From Streptomyces sp. NBC_00425 (lineage in GTDB: Bacteria; Actinomycetota; Actinomycetes; Streptomycetales; Streptomycetaceae), in contig NZ_CP107928.1 of assembly GCF_036030735.1 (NCBI RefSeq), forward strand, positions 1,984,001-2,048,000: DNA of 64,000 bases, in the 5' to 3' direction. The notes under the pieces are model-generated. The model was not told where the DNA came from, searched no databases, and worked only from the letters and a program-made list of their open reading frames with translations. The translations under genes were made by a program, and so were the position numbers. Within the stretch, counting starts at the first letter, position 1; each line of letters begins with the position of its first letter. Shown in pieces: positions 16,431 through 24,421 of this stretch.

Positions 16431-17612
16431 GTGTCCGACGCCCCTCTGTTGTCCCTGACCTGGACGGACGACGTCACCGGCCGTCGGGGCTTCCTGGTCG
16501 TCGACCGGCTCGTGCGCGGCGTGTGCAGCGGCGGACTGCGGATGCGGGAGGGCTGCACCCTGGCGGAGGTGACCGGCCTGGCCCGCGGCATGAGCCTCAA
16601 GGAGGCGCTGCACTACGACCCGGACGCGGCGTACGTCCCGCTGGGCGGGGCCAAGGGCGGCATCGACTGCGATCCACGGGATCCGCGGGCGTACGGGGTG
16701 CTGGTGCGCTACCTGCGGGCGATGCGTCCGTACGTGGAGAGCTGCTGGACCACCGGCGAGGACCTGGGACTGACCCAGGGCCTGGTGGACCGGGCCGCCG
16801 CCGAGGCGGGTCTCGTGTCGTCCGTGCAGGCCGTCTACCCGTTGCTGGACGACGCGCACACGGCCCGCGCGCGCCTGGCGGACGCCTTCGCCGTCGAGGT
16901 GGACGGCATCGGCCTCGACGCGCTGGTCGGCGGCTGCGGCGTGGCCGAGTCCGTGCTGACGGCCCTGGACCGGGCCGGCGCGCCGTACGCCGGGACGCGG
17001 GTCGCGCTCCAGGGGCTCGGCACCATGGGCGGCGCCACCGCGCGCTTCCTCACGCGCGCGGGACTGACGGTCGTGGCCGTCGCCGACGTCGAGGGCACGA
17101 TCGTCCACCCCGACGGGCTCGACGTGGAGGCGCTGCTGGCCGCACGGGACGGCCACGGCACGGTCGACCGGTCCGCGCTGCGCCCCGGCGACCGTGAACT
17201 GCCCGGCGACGCCTGGCTGTCGGCGGAGGCCGAGGTGCTGGTGCCGGCCGCGGTGTCGTACGCGATCGGCGTGCGGGAGCAGGAGCGCATCACCGCCCGC
17301 TGGATCGCCGAGGCCGCGAACATGCCGGTCCTCCCGGAGGCGGAGGCGCTGCTGCACGCGCGCGGGGTGAGCGTGCTGCCCGACGTCGTCGTCAACTCCG
17401 GGACCAACGCCTGGTGGTGGTGGACGCTCTTCGGCGACGTCGGCGCGGACGCCCGGGAGGCCTTCGGCCACACCCGCCGCTCGATGCGCCTCCTGACGGA
17501 GCAGGTGCTGGCCCGCGCGGAGACCGACGGGACGACCCCGCGGGCCGCCGCGCACGCGCTCGCGAAGGAACGGCTGCGGGCCGTCACGGAGCGGTTCGGC
17601 GACCGCGCATGA
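16431..17612 (+). CDS. Glu/Leu/Phe/Val-type amino-acid dehydrogenase
   Basis: The enzyme oxidatively deaminates an amino acid to its 2-oxo acid with NAD(P)+. The 393-aa protein has the substrate-domain motif PLGGAKGGIDCDP with the catalytic lysine, TTGEDLGL, and the Rossmann motif LQGLGTMGGATARFL. Length and sequence fit the leucine/valine branch better than glutamate dehydrogenase, so branched-chain amino acid catabolism is likely but not proven. The start is GTG with GGAG eight bases upstream. The DWELF-type C-terminus is NSGTNAWWWWTLFGDV. A truncated TetR gene follows. Confidence 0.9.
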   Translation: MSDAPLLSLTWTDDVTGRRGFLVVDRLVRGVCSGGLRMREGCTLAEVTGLARGMSLKEALHYDPDAAYVPLGGAKGGIDCDPRDPRAYGVLVRYLRAMRPYVESCWTTGEDLGLTQGLVDRAAAEAGLVSSVQAVYPLLDDAHTARARLADAFAVEVDGIGLDALVGGCGVAESVLTALDRAGAPYAGTRVALQGLGTMGGATARFLTRAGLTVVAVADVEGTIVHPDGLDVEALLAARDGHGTVDRSALRPGDRELPGDAWLSAEAEVLVPAAVSYAIGVREQERITARWIAEAANMPVLPEAEALLHARGVSVLPDVVVNSGTNAWWWWTLFGDVGADAREAFGHTRRSMRLLTEQVLARAETDGTTPRAAAHALAKERLRAVTERFGDRA

Positions 17613-17641
17613 CGGCGTCGGTACAGCTCACAGCCCCTGCG

Positions 17642-17647
17642 TAGGGT
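17642..17647 (+). promoter_or_regulatory. -10 box retained ahead of the broken TetR gene
   Basis: TAGGGT ends seven bases before GTG 17655, the same spacing as at galE and other leaderless genes in this window. Confidence 0.4.
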
Positions 17648-17654
17648 GACGGGC

Positions 17655-17753
17655 GTGGTGACGGTCCGGTTGGGCGTGGCCGAGCGGCGGGAGGAAATGC
17701 TGCGGGCGGCCATCGAGCAGATCGAGGCGCGGGGCGTGGCGGCGGTCAGGTGC
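17655..17753 (+). pseudogene. Truncated TetR-family regulator (N-terminus only)
   Basis: From GTG 17655 the frame reads MVTVRLGVAERREEMLRAAI then EQIEARGVAAVR, the helix 1 region of a TetR DNA-binding domain. At about 17753 similarity stops abruptly, before the expected VADVAxxLGVS recognition helices, and the 3' end of the convergent SIMPL gene begins 16 bases later. The frame continues open as Arg-rich sequence antisense to the SIMPL gene, with no TetR character. A deletion probably joined the two. Promoter TAGGGT is still present. Confidence 0.75.
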
Positions 17754-17768
17754 CCGCCCGGGCGGTGC

Positions 17769-18548
17769 TCAGTCCAGCGCGTAGACCGCCGTCACCGTCG
17801 CCGTCGCCCGGATCTCGCCGGGCGCCGCGGGTACGGCGGCCGTGCCGGCGCCGGGCGTGTCCCCGGCCGAGGGGACGGGTCGCGGCGTCGTGGACGCGTC
17901 CTCGCTGAGCGAGATCAGCCGGCCCAGGCCGCGGCCGCTGAGGCGGGCGTACTGCTCGGCCTTGGCCCGGGCGTCGGCGTGCGCGGCCTCCCGCGCACGG
18001 GCCTGCAGCGGGGCCGGGTCGGAGACGTCGAAGACCACGAAGCCGATGCGTGCCGCGTCGCCCGCGGCGTCCGTGACCGCCTGAAGGACCGCGCCGGTCC
18101 TCGACACCCGGCGCACCTTGACGGTGAAGGACTGGGCGGCCTGGTAGCCCGTCAGCCGGGAGGCGCCGCCCGTGTAGTCGTGGACGGGACGGAGGGAGAC
18201 GCTCTCGGTGCGGACGTCCCGCTCGGCGACGCCCTCGGCGCGGACCGCGGCGAGCAGCGCGGCGGCCGCGCCGCTCTGCGCGTCCATCGCGGCCTGCGGG
18301 GTCTTGGCGGTGGCCTCGACGCCGACGCCGACGACCGCGAGGTCGGGCTCCGCGTTCGCGCTGCCCTCGCCGGTCACGGTCACGGTGGCGGCGGCGTCGT
18401 CGGCCGGTAGGGCACCGGCCCACACGGCGTCGGCTGCGATCGCGGGCCGGGCGGGCAGCGCCGCTGCCGTGGGGGCGGCGAGCGCCGGGCCGCCGAGGGT
18501 GAGCAGGGCGACGAGCGCCGAGGCGACGGACGTACGGGAAAGGGGCAT
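17769..18548 (-). CDS. Secreted SIMPL-domain protein
   Basis: The protein is 259 aa from the ATG at 18548. A signal peptide (about residues 1-25, VASALVALLTLGGPALAAPTA) precedes a SIMPL domain (about 55-255): VTVTGEGSANAEPDLAVVGVGVEA, VRTESVSLRPVHDYTGG, LTGYQAAQSFTVKVR, ARAKAEQYARLSGRGLGRLISLSED. The domain (DUF541) is widespread in envelope proteins; members include periplasmic proteins linked to oxidative stress, but no clear activity is known. An 18-bp or longer N-terminal extension lacks signal-peptide character, so the ATG is preferred. Confidence 0.85.
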   Translation of the reverse strand: MPLSRTSVASALVALLTLGGPALAAPTAAALPARPAIAADAVWAGALPADDAAATVTVTGEGSANAEPDLAVVGVGVEATAKTPQAAMDAQSGAAAALLAAVRAEGVAERDVRTESVSLRPVHDYTGGASRLTGYQAAQSFTVKVRRVSRTGAVLQAVTDAAGDAARIGFVVFDVSDPAPLQARAREAAHADARAKAEQYARLSGRGLGRLISLSEDASTTPRPVPSAGDTPGAGTAAVPAAPGEIRATATVTAVYALD

Positions 18549-18656
18549 ACGGGACCGGTCCTCGAAGGTGTCGGCGCGGACGGTGCGGGTGCGGTCATCC
18601 CAGCACCGGCCCCGGGTCCCGCGCCGACGCCACTCCCGTGCGATCACCTCACTGGT

Positions 18657-18695
18657 GGAGCGGCCGGCCGTACGACGCCGACGGCCGGCCGCTCC
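18657..18695 (-). terminator. 15-bp hairpin terminator after the SGNH gene
   Basis: GGAGCGGCCGGCCGT (18657-18671) pairs perfectly with ACGGCCGGCCGCTCC (18681-18695) around a nine-base loop. It lies 30 bases past the SGNH hydrolase stop on the minus strand. It has no U tract, as is usual in Streptomyces. Confidence 0.75.
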
Positions 18696-18724
18696 CCCGC
18701 GAGCGAGTGGTGATCCGGGACCGG

Positions 18725-19543
18725 CTACGCGACGGCCGCGATGCGCATCCTGATGTCGTCAGGGGAGAGCGCGCCCTTGGCGATCACGTGGTCGCCGGAG
18801 GACTCACCGCGCAGCCGGCGCCCGATCCACGGCACCAGGTACTCGCGGGCCCAGTGCACGTCGTCGCGCCGTACGTCGAGGGCGCCGCGCGGCGGGAGCA
18901 GCGGCCAGGGCTGCTCCGGATCGGCCGGCACGTCGAGGCCGAGGACCTGCCCGGCGCGCAGGGCCACCCTCGTGTGCCCCTCCGGGGAGAGGTGGAGCCG
19001 GTCGCCGTCCCAGGCCCTGCGGTCCTGCACGGACTTCAGAGACCACAGGTCGAGCACGGGACAGCCGTACCGGTCGGCGACGGCGCGGACGTGCCCGTTG
19101 AAGGTGGCGATCTTGCCGCGCAGATGCTTGAGCACGGGAACGCCACGGGTGTCGAAGCCGGTGGTCACCATGACCGTGCCGGCTACGGCGGTCAGGGCCG
19201 AGATCGCGCGCTCGAAACGCTCGGCGACCTCGTCCGGGTCGGTGCCGGGACGGAGGATGTCGTTGCCGCCCGCGCAGAAGGAGACCAGATCCGGGGCGAG
19301 TTCCACCGCCCTGGCGAGCTGGTCCTCCATGATCTGGTCGAGCAGCTTTCCGCGGACCGCGAGGTTGGCGTAGGCGAAGTCGCCTTCGGGCCGCAGGTCC
19401 GCGAGAAGTACCGCGAACCGGTCGGCCCAGCCGACGAACGCCCCGTCGGGGCCGGGGTCGCCGACGCCTTCGGTGAAGCTGTCCCCCACCGCCACGTACG
19501 ACCCGATCACTGATCTGTTGTCACTCTTCGAATCGTCTGCCAC
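18725..19543 (-). CDS. SGNH/GDSL-family hydrolase (cytosolic)
   Basis: This 272-aa esterase/lipase family protein carries block I GDSFTEG (about residues 20-26, nucleophile Ser), a Gly in block II (NLAVRGK), block III FCAGGND with the oxyanion Asn, and block V DRLHLSPEGH with the catalytic Asp/His. No signal peptide is visible, so it probably acts in the cytoplasm. Substrate is unknown. The start is GTG at 19543 (MADDSKSDN) without a clear Shine-Dalgarno. It is a single-gene unit with its own terminator. Confidence 0.9.
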   Translation of the reverse strand: MADDSKSDNRSVIGSYVAVGDSFTEGVGDPGPDGAFVGWADRFAVLLADLRPEGDFAYANLAVRGKLLDQIMEDQLARAVELAPDLVSFCAGGNDILRPGTDPDEVAERFERAISALTAVAGTVMVTTGFDTRGVPVLKHLRGKIATFNGHVRAVADRYGCPVLDLWSLKSVQDRRAWDGDRLHLSPEGHTRVALRAGQVLGLDVPADPEQPWPLLPPRGALDVRRDDVHWAREYLVPWIGRRLRGESSGDHVIAKGALSPDDIRMRIAAVA

Positions 19544-19636
19544 GGCAGATCATGATTCACCTTCGAATGTGACCTACGCGACCGTAGGCAGGGGTTGACG
19601 GTCGGTGAGAAAGGCCACTCCTAAAGAGTTTGCCAA

Positions 19637-20341
19637 TCAGGGAATAAGGGACCACACGCGGAAGTCGTTGATGCGGAAGTGGCTCCAGGTGGTACGGAAG
19701 GCGAAGTGGCCGCTCATGTACGGCTCCGGGTCGGTGTGGTCGAAGACCAGCCGCCCGTTGTTCCACCAGCGCACGACCGAGCCGTCGGAGACGATCCGCA
19801 CGTGGTGCGGCCGGTTCGCGACGAGCAGCGGTTCGGTGTAGTCGTACAGCAGCGGGCGCACGCCCGGCTCGCCGACGTAACGGCGCAGCCTGGTCGTGGT
19901 GTTGCCGTTGGCGCCGTAGCCGACGTAGTACGTCTTGAGGTGGTCGTACTCGGCGAGGGCGCCGCCGCGCGGGGTGGCGAAGAGATCGTCCGGGGAGCGG
20001 ACGTCGACGGCGTTCCAGAAGTTGTTGAGGTCGGATACGCGGTCGTTGGGCCCGCCCGCGGAGACGGGCGTGGCGACGTACTCGAGGACGTACGGCCCGT
20101 CGAGCCGCTGCCTGAACCAGACGGTGGCGCCGGCCGGCACGTCGATCTCGAGGCTCCCGCAGGAGGCGGTGACCGTTCCGCCCTGTTCCCGCTCGACGGC
20201 CCACCGGCCGAGCCCGTGCCGGAAGTCGTCGTGGGCGAGGAGCCGAGGGCGCGGCGCGGCCCTCGCCGTCGCCGCGGGGGCGAGGGCGGTCAGGGCGGTG
20301 GAGGCGGCGAGTGCGCCGAATGCTCTGCGCGTCGTCGTCAC
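19637..20341 (-). CDS. Tat-exported beta-sandwich protein (DUF6250-like)
   Basis: The 234-aa protein starts at GTG 20341, with AAGGAG nine bases upstream. Its N-terminus MTTTRRAFGALAASTALTAL is a twin-arginine signal. The mature part is rich in aromatic beta strands (HDDFRHGLGRWAVEREQGG, DVRSPDDLFATPRGGALAEYDHLKTYYVGYGANGNTTTRLRRY, HHVRIVSDGSVVRWWNNGRLVFD, HFAFRTTWSHFRINDFRVW). This pattern recalls DUF6250 and other concanavalin-like folds of plant-polysaccharide-active enzymes. No catalytic residues can be named. A LacI-type palindrome upstream fits sugar-responsive control. Confidence 0.65.
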   Translation of the reverse strand: MTTTRRAFGALAASTALTALAPAATARAAPRPRLLAHDDFRHGLGRWAVEREQGGTVTASCGSLEIDVPAGATVWFRQRLDGPYVLEYVATPVSAGGPNDRVSDLNNFWNAVDVRSPDDLFATPRGGALAEYDHLKTYYVGYGANGNTTTRLRRYVGEPGVRPLLYDYTEPLLVANRPHHVRIVSDGSVVRWWNNGRLVFDHTDPEPYMSGHFAFRTTWSHFRINDFRVWSLIP

Positions 20342-20618
20342 GGGATGCGGCTCCTTCGGTCGGACCGGGGCGGCGGGCGGCCTGTCGCGAGCGGCGGAAC
20401 CCGGGCCGACGCCTGGCCGGCGTCCGACCGGGTCCGGGGCCAACGCGCTGAAAGCGCTTGCCGTCTGACGGCACCACTGTGTCCGCCGCGGCTTCTCCTG
20501 TCGACGGTGCGACCGGACACGCCACAGGACCGCAATGAAGCGATCATGAATCACCGGGGTCCGCCCCGCACGCGAACCGGACACCCCGAGGGCCGGGCGG
20601 CGCACACCAACCGGACAC
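20342..20618. other. Intergenic region with repeated ACCGGACAC motifs
   Basis: The part between the DUF6250-like gene and the M23 peptidase terminator contains three copies of a core ACCGGACAC (near 20515, 20576 and 20610) and the palindrome described separately. I see no gene. Confidence 0.4.
20449..20461. promoter_or_regulatory. Candidate LacI-family operator
   Basis: The palindrome AAAGCGCTT (20451-20459), centred on the CG step typical of LacI/GalR operators, lies about 110 bases before the start of the exported DUF6250-like protein. Site only; no LacI gene is in the window. Confidence 0.35.
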
Positions 20619-20665
20619 GCCGAAGGCCGGGCCCCGGATCTGACGATCGGGGTCCGGCCTTCGGC
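20619..20665 (-). terminator. Hairpin terminator after the M23 peptidase gene
   Basis: The arms 20619-20636 and 20648-20665 pair over 18 positions with one mismatch around an 11-base loop. It lies 30 bases past the peptidase stop on the minus strand. Confidence 0.8.
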
Positions 20666-20694
20666 TTGAGTGCCGGGCGGGTCCTCGGCGGAGG

Positions 20695-21654
20695 TCAGCC
20701 GACCGAGACGCCGTGGGAGCGGAGGTAGGCGAGCGGGTCGACGTCCGAGCCGTAGTCCGGCGTGGTGCGGATCTCGAAGTGCAGGTGCGGTCCGGTCACG
20801 TTGCCCGTGGCGCCGGAGAGCCCGACCTGCTGGCCCGCGCCGACGGTCTGGCCGGCCGAGACGGAGAGCTGGGACAGGTGGGCGTACTGGGCGTAGTAGC
20901 CGTCGTTCAGCTTGATGACGACCTGGTTGCCGTAGGCGCCGCCCCAGCCCGCGGAGACGACGGTGCCGGCGGCGACGGCCTTGAGCGGGGTGCCGGTCGG
21001 GACGACGAAGTCGACGCCGGTGTGGTAGCCGCTGGACCACATGCTGCCCGACTGGTGGTACGGCGTGCCGACGGTGGCGCCGGACACGGGCAGGGTGAAG
21101 CCGCCCGCGTTGCTCTCGGCGGCCTGGGTGACCGTCTTCGCGGAGGCCACGGAGGACGACGACTTCGACGCCCCCGAGGACTTCGAGGACTTCGAGGACT
21201 TCGGCGAAGAGTCCGCCGACGACGAGGAAGCGGTCGAACCGGACGACCTGGAGGCGCCGGCCGCCGCCCTCTTGCCGATCGACAGCTCGAGGCCGGGGTG
21301 GATCAGCGAGGGGTCGGCGCCGACGGCCTCGCGGTTGTCCTGGTACAGCTTCTTCCAGCCGCCGCTGACGTGCTGTTCGGTCGCGATCTTCGAGAGGTAG
21401 TCGCCGGACCGCACGGTGTAGGTCCGGGTGGCGGCGGTCTTCCGGGTCACCGGAGCGGCCTGCACGGCCTTCTGGGAAACCGTCTGCGCGACGGCCTGGG
21501 AAACGGCCTGGGGGGCCGACTCCCCCGTGGCCGCGTGGGCGCCGGAGGCGGCCATGAGCGGAAGCGCGAGCGCGGCCCCGCCGGTTCCGGCGGCGGCTAT
21601 GGAACGGGTGAAACGCTGGGCCTTGGGACGGCGGTGCTTACCCTTCGCGGGCAT
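20695..21654 (-). CDS. Secreted LysM-M23 peptidoglycan endopeptidase
   Basis: The protein is 319 aa. A basic N-terminus and signal peptide (about 1-41) lead to a LysM domain (about 78-127: YTVRSGDYLSKIATEQHVSGGWKKLY...LIHPGLELSI), a Ser/Lys-rich linker (about 133-175) and a C-terminal M23 zinc peptidase domain (about 185-319). Zinc ligands are in YHTGVDF (H211, D215) and PHLHFEI (H292 ligand, H290 catalytic). It should bind peptidoglycan and cut stem peptides or cross-links at growth or septation sites. A c-di-AMP riboswitch occupies its leader, as for other Streptomyces cell-wall hydrolases. Confidence 0.95.
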   Translation of the reverse strand: MPAKGKHRRPKAQRFTRSIAAAGTGGAALALPLMAASGAHAATGESAPQAVSQAVAQTVSQKAVQAAPVTRKTAATRTYTVRSGDYLSKIATEQHVSGGWKKLYQDNREAVGADPSLIHPGLELSIGKRAAAGASRSSGSTASSSSADSSPKSSKSSKSSGASKSSSSVASAKTVTQAAESNAGGFTLPVSGATVGTPYHQSGSMWSSGYHTGVDFVVPTGTPLKAVAAGTVVSAGWGGAYGNQVVIKLNDGYYAQYAHLSQLSVSAGQTVGAGQQVGLSGATGNVTGPHLHFEIRTTPDYGSDVDPLAYLRSHGVSVG

Positions 21655-21669
21655 GACGAATTCCTCTCC

Positions 21670-21842
21670 GGCGCCTGCGAGGTGAGCTGTCGGGTGCGGA
21701 CTGGAGATGTCCGGCCACGTCGGGACGCGGCTTTACCCCGAGCCTGTTCCGGGACCGGAACAGGCGGTCGTGCCTGTGGGTCCCCCGCTCCTGCCGTGCA
21801 CGGGTGAGTGTGCGGATTCCGGGCGGCGGCAGGATTAGGCGT
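21670..21842 (-). promoter_or_regulatory. ydaO-yuaA type c-di-AMP riboswitch
   Basis: On the minus strand the leader holds the conserved blocks of the actinobacterial ydaO-yuaA riboswitch, in order: CCTAATCCTGCCG, GGCAGGAGCGGGGGACCCA, CGGGGTAAAGCCGCG, CATCTCC, and ACCCGACAGCTCACCTCGCA ending near the ribosome binding site. This class binds cyclic di-AMP and turns expression off, and in Streptomyces it precedes rpf and LysM/M23 hydrolase genes. The GGAGAGGA Shine-Dalgarno lies just downstream. Ends are approximate. Confidence 0.88.
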
Positions 21843-21860
21843 CCGTCCGGATTGGTGTGG

Positions 21861-21890
21861 AACGTAAGCGACCAGGACGCACAGGGACAA
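21861..21890 (-). promoter_or_regulatory. Candidate promoter of the riboswitch transcript
   Basis: On the minus strand TTGTCC (21885-21890) and TACGTT (21861-21866) are separated by 18 bases. Transcription would start near 21853, about ten bases before the riboswitch aptamer. Confidence 0.45.
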
Positions 21891-22120
21891 GCAGAGGTTG
21901 CACTGACATGGCATTTCTCTTGATCCGCCGCGAGAATTACCGGTCACGCTCCGTGAATCAAATCGACCCTATCGGGTCAAGCACTCCGGAAAACCACACG
22001 AATTACGTGAACATGACGGGCGACGTACGGTCACGGATATGACGCTGCTCACGTGACGCTTCTCCAGCTTTCTTCATGACAGGGCGAGTTGGAACTAAGA
22101 ATCCAATTCGGACAGAAACC
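21891..22120. other. A/T-richer intergenic stretch, no gene seen
   Basis: This region between the riboswitch promoter and the 3' end of the alpha-galactosidase is richer in A/T than its surroundings. Short frames are open here but lack codon bias. I see no convincing terminator or RNA gene. Confidence 0.4.
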
Positions 22121-24196
22121 TCAGATGCGACGCAGCCGGATAACCGACGCATCAAGGTCGCCCCGCAGTCCGGTGCGCAACCCGTGGTGCAGGAGCACGG
22201 CGCCTCGGTGGATTTCACCTGTTTCACGGCATTCGTACGACGCCGCCGGGTCGAGTCCGCGCAGCCGCAGCGCCGGAACGGGCTCGCCGAACCGCTGGGC
22301 CTGGAGCCAGGCGAGGACCACGGTCTCGTCCCCGAGCACGTACTGGACGGCGCTCAGGCCGCCCGCCGGGGGACGCAGCCGGTACAGGTCGCCCTGCTGC
22401 ACGACATGCCGGACGTCCTTGTAGAGGTCCACCCACCGCCGCGCCTCGGCGAGCTCCTCCTCGCTCCACTCGGCGAGGTCACCGCCGACGCCGAGCACCC
22501 CGGCCATGGCGCTGACGAACCGGAAGCGCAGCGAGCTGACCCGCCCGTTGAGCTGCGTGTTGGGGCTGTCGGTGACCCACGCGGCCATGACCCGGGCGGG
22601 GTGGATCTGGCTGAAGCCGTGCTGGATGTCGAGCCGGTCCAGCGGGTCGGTGTTGTCGGACGTCCACACCTGGTCGGTGCGGCTCATGATCCCGAGGTCG
22701 ATGCGCCCGCCGCCGCCCGAGCAGGACTCGAAGGCGACGCCCGGGTGGGCCGCCCGCAGCCGGTCCAGCAGGTTGTACAGGGCCCGTACGTGGTCGACCC
22801 ACAGACGTTGCGGATAGGGGTCGTCGGGCCAGCCGGCGTCGGTGAAGCAGCGGTTGAAGTCCCACTTGACGTAGTCGATCGGCGCGCTGGAGAGGAGCCC
22901 GTCGAGCTGTTCCCAGAGGTACTCCTGGACGTCCTCGCGCGCGAGGTTCAGCATGAGCTGGTTGCGGAACTCCGTCCGCTTTCGTCCGGATTGGAACTGC
23001 ACCCAGTCCGGGTGCGCCCGGTAGAGGTCGCTGTCCGGGTTGACCATCTCGGGCTCGACCCAGATGCCGAACTGCATGCCGAGGCCCCGCACGTGGTCGG
23101 CGAGGGGCTTCAGCCCGTTCGGGAAGCGGTCCGGGTTGGGCTGCCAGTCGCCGAGCCCGGCGTGGTCGCCGGTGCGGGCCCCGAACCAGCCGTCGTCCAC
23201 CACGAAGAGCTCGACGCCGATCGCCGCGGCGCGCCGGGCGAGGGTCGCCTGCTGCTCCTCGGAGATGTCGAAGTAGGTCGCCTCCCAGGAGTTGAACAGC
23301 ACCGGCCGGTCCTGATCGGCGTCCGGGACGACATGGGCCCGCTGATAGGCGTGCCAGGCGCGGCTCGCCCCGCCGAAGCCGGCGTCGCTCCACAGGCCGG
23401 CGAAGACCGGCGTGGTGAAGGACTCGCCGGCCGCGAGGCGCAGCAGACCCGAGTCGTCGTACCCGGCTCCGCCGGTGATCTGCACGCGCGCGTCGGGGAG
23501 CTGGGCGACGGCGATCCGCCAGGAGCCCGACCAGCCGAGGGCGCAGCCGTAGACCTCGCCGCGCTCCTCGGTGGCGTCGGTGTCCAGGGCGACCCAGGGC
23601 AGGTGCTGGTGCCCGGTGTGTCCGCGGCGGCTGCCGATGACCGTCTCGCCGTGGCCGAGCGGGGTGCGCGCGAGCCGCGACTCGGCGGCCCAGCGGCCGT
23701 GCAGCTGCGACAGCCGCCAGTCGTCCCGCTCGGGCAGGGTCCAGGTGGCCGAGTCCGCGCGGAGCAGTTCCAGCGGCTCCTCGCCCTCGTTGCGCAGGGT
23801 CGTCCAGCGCTCGACGACATCGCCGCGCATCCGGTAGTGCAGGGTGACGGCGAGCCCGGCGTCCCGGAAGCGCAGCCGCAGTTCGTCGCCGTCCCGCTCG
23901 TGCGTCTCGAAGGTCCACTCGGTGCCGCGCCGTTCGCCGGTGCGCACCGACAGGGCGGGCCGGACGAAGCGGGGGCCGCCCTCGACCGGATACTCCTCGC
24001 GGCCGTCGAGCGGGGACTCGAAGGACGCGCCGCGCTCCGACCAGGGAAGCGCGGCCAGGGCCTCGGCGTCGGCGAGCGAGATGCGCGGGCCCCAGTGCAG
24101 GTGCACCAGCTCGTCGGCCTCGGTGAGGTGGAGGGCATAACTGCCCGTGGGCCCGGAAAGGACCCAGGTGCGGCCGGCGTCGGCGATCTCGGGCAT
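22121..24196 (-). CDS. GH36 alpha-galactosidase
   Basis: This 691-aa glycoside hydrolase family 36 enzyme is full length for the clade. An N-terminal beta-sandwich leads to the catalytic barrel, with the nucleophile in YVKWDFNR and the acid/base in SDNTDP. Other clade motifs are FVVDDGWFGART, FGIWVEPEMVNPDSDLY, and the CSGGGGR loop that shapes the galactose subsite. It releases terminal alpha-galactose from raffinose-type sugars or galactomannan side chains. No signal peptide is present, so it probably works on imported sugars. The ATG at 24196 follows a GGGGG tract as Shine-Dalgarno. No transporter gene is adjacent. Confidence 0.95.
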   Translation of the reverse strand: MPEIADAGRTWVLSGPTGSYALHLTEADELVHLHWGPRISLADAEALAALPWSERGASFESPLDGREEYPVEGGPRFVRPALSVRTGERRGTEWTFETHERDGDELRLRFRDAGLAVTLHYRMRGDVVERWTTLRNEGEEPLELLRADSATWTLPERDDWRLSQLHGRWAAESRLARTPLGHGETVIGSRRGHTGHQHLPWVALDTDATEERGEVYGCALGWSGSWRIAVAQLPDARVQITGGAGYDDSGLLRLAAGESFTTPVFAGLWSDAGFGGASRAWHAYQRAHVVPDADQDRPVLFNSWEATYFDISEEQQATLARRAAAIGVELFVVDDGWFGARTGDHAGLGDWQPNPDRFPNGLKPLADHVRGLGMQFGIWVEPEMVNPDSDLYRAHPDWVQFQSGRKRTEFRNQLMLNLAREDVQEYLWEQLDGLLSSAPIDYVKWDFNRCFTDAGWPDDPYPQRLWVDHVRALYNLLDRLRAAHPGVAFESCSGGGGRIDLGIMSRTDQVWTSDNTDPLDRLDIQHGFSQIHPARVMAAWVTDSPNTQLNGRVSSLRFRFVSAMAGVLGVGGDLAEWSEEELAEARRWVDLYKDVRHVVQQGDLYRLRPPAGGLSAVQYVLGDETVVLAWLQAQRFGEPVPALRLRGLDPAASYECRETGEIHRGAVLLHHGLRTGLRGDLDASVIRLRRI

Positions 24197-24421
24197 CAAA
24201 AACCCCCACTGATTCGAACAGGTGCGATCAAGCGTCAACATCATCGAACGCGGTCGGCCCCTCGGGCAACTTCCGGCGGACGATGCCCCACCTGGGCGGA
24301 CGGTCCCGACCGGCCGGCCTGTGGACGCCGCGTTGCCCCGAGGGCCCGTGTCGTATGGTCGAGGAGGTCCTGTCGGCCACCACGAGCCGCGCCGACGCGG
24401 ACCGACTGGGAGGGAGCCCCC

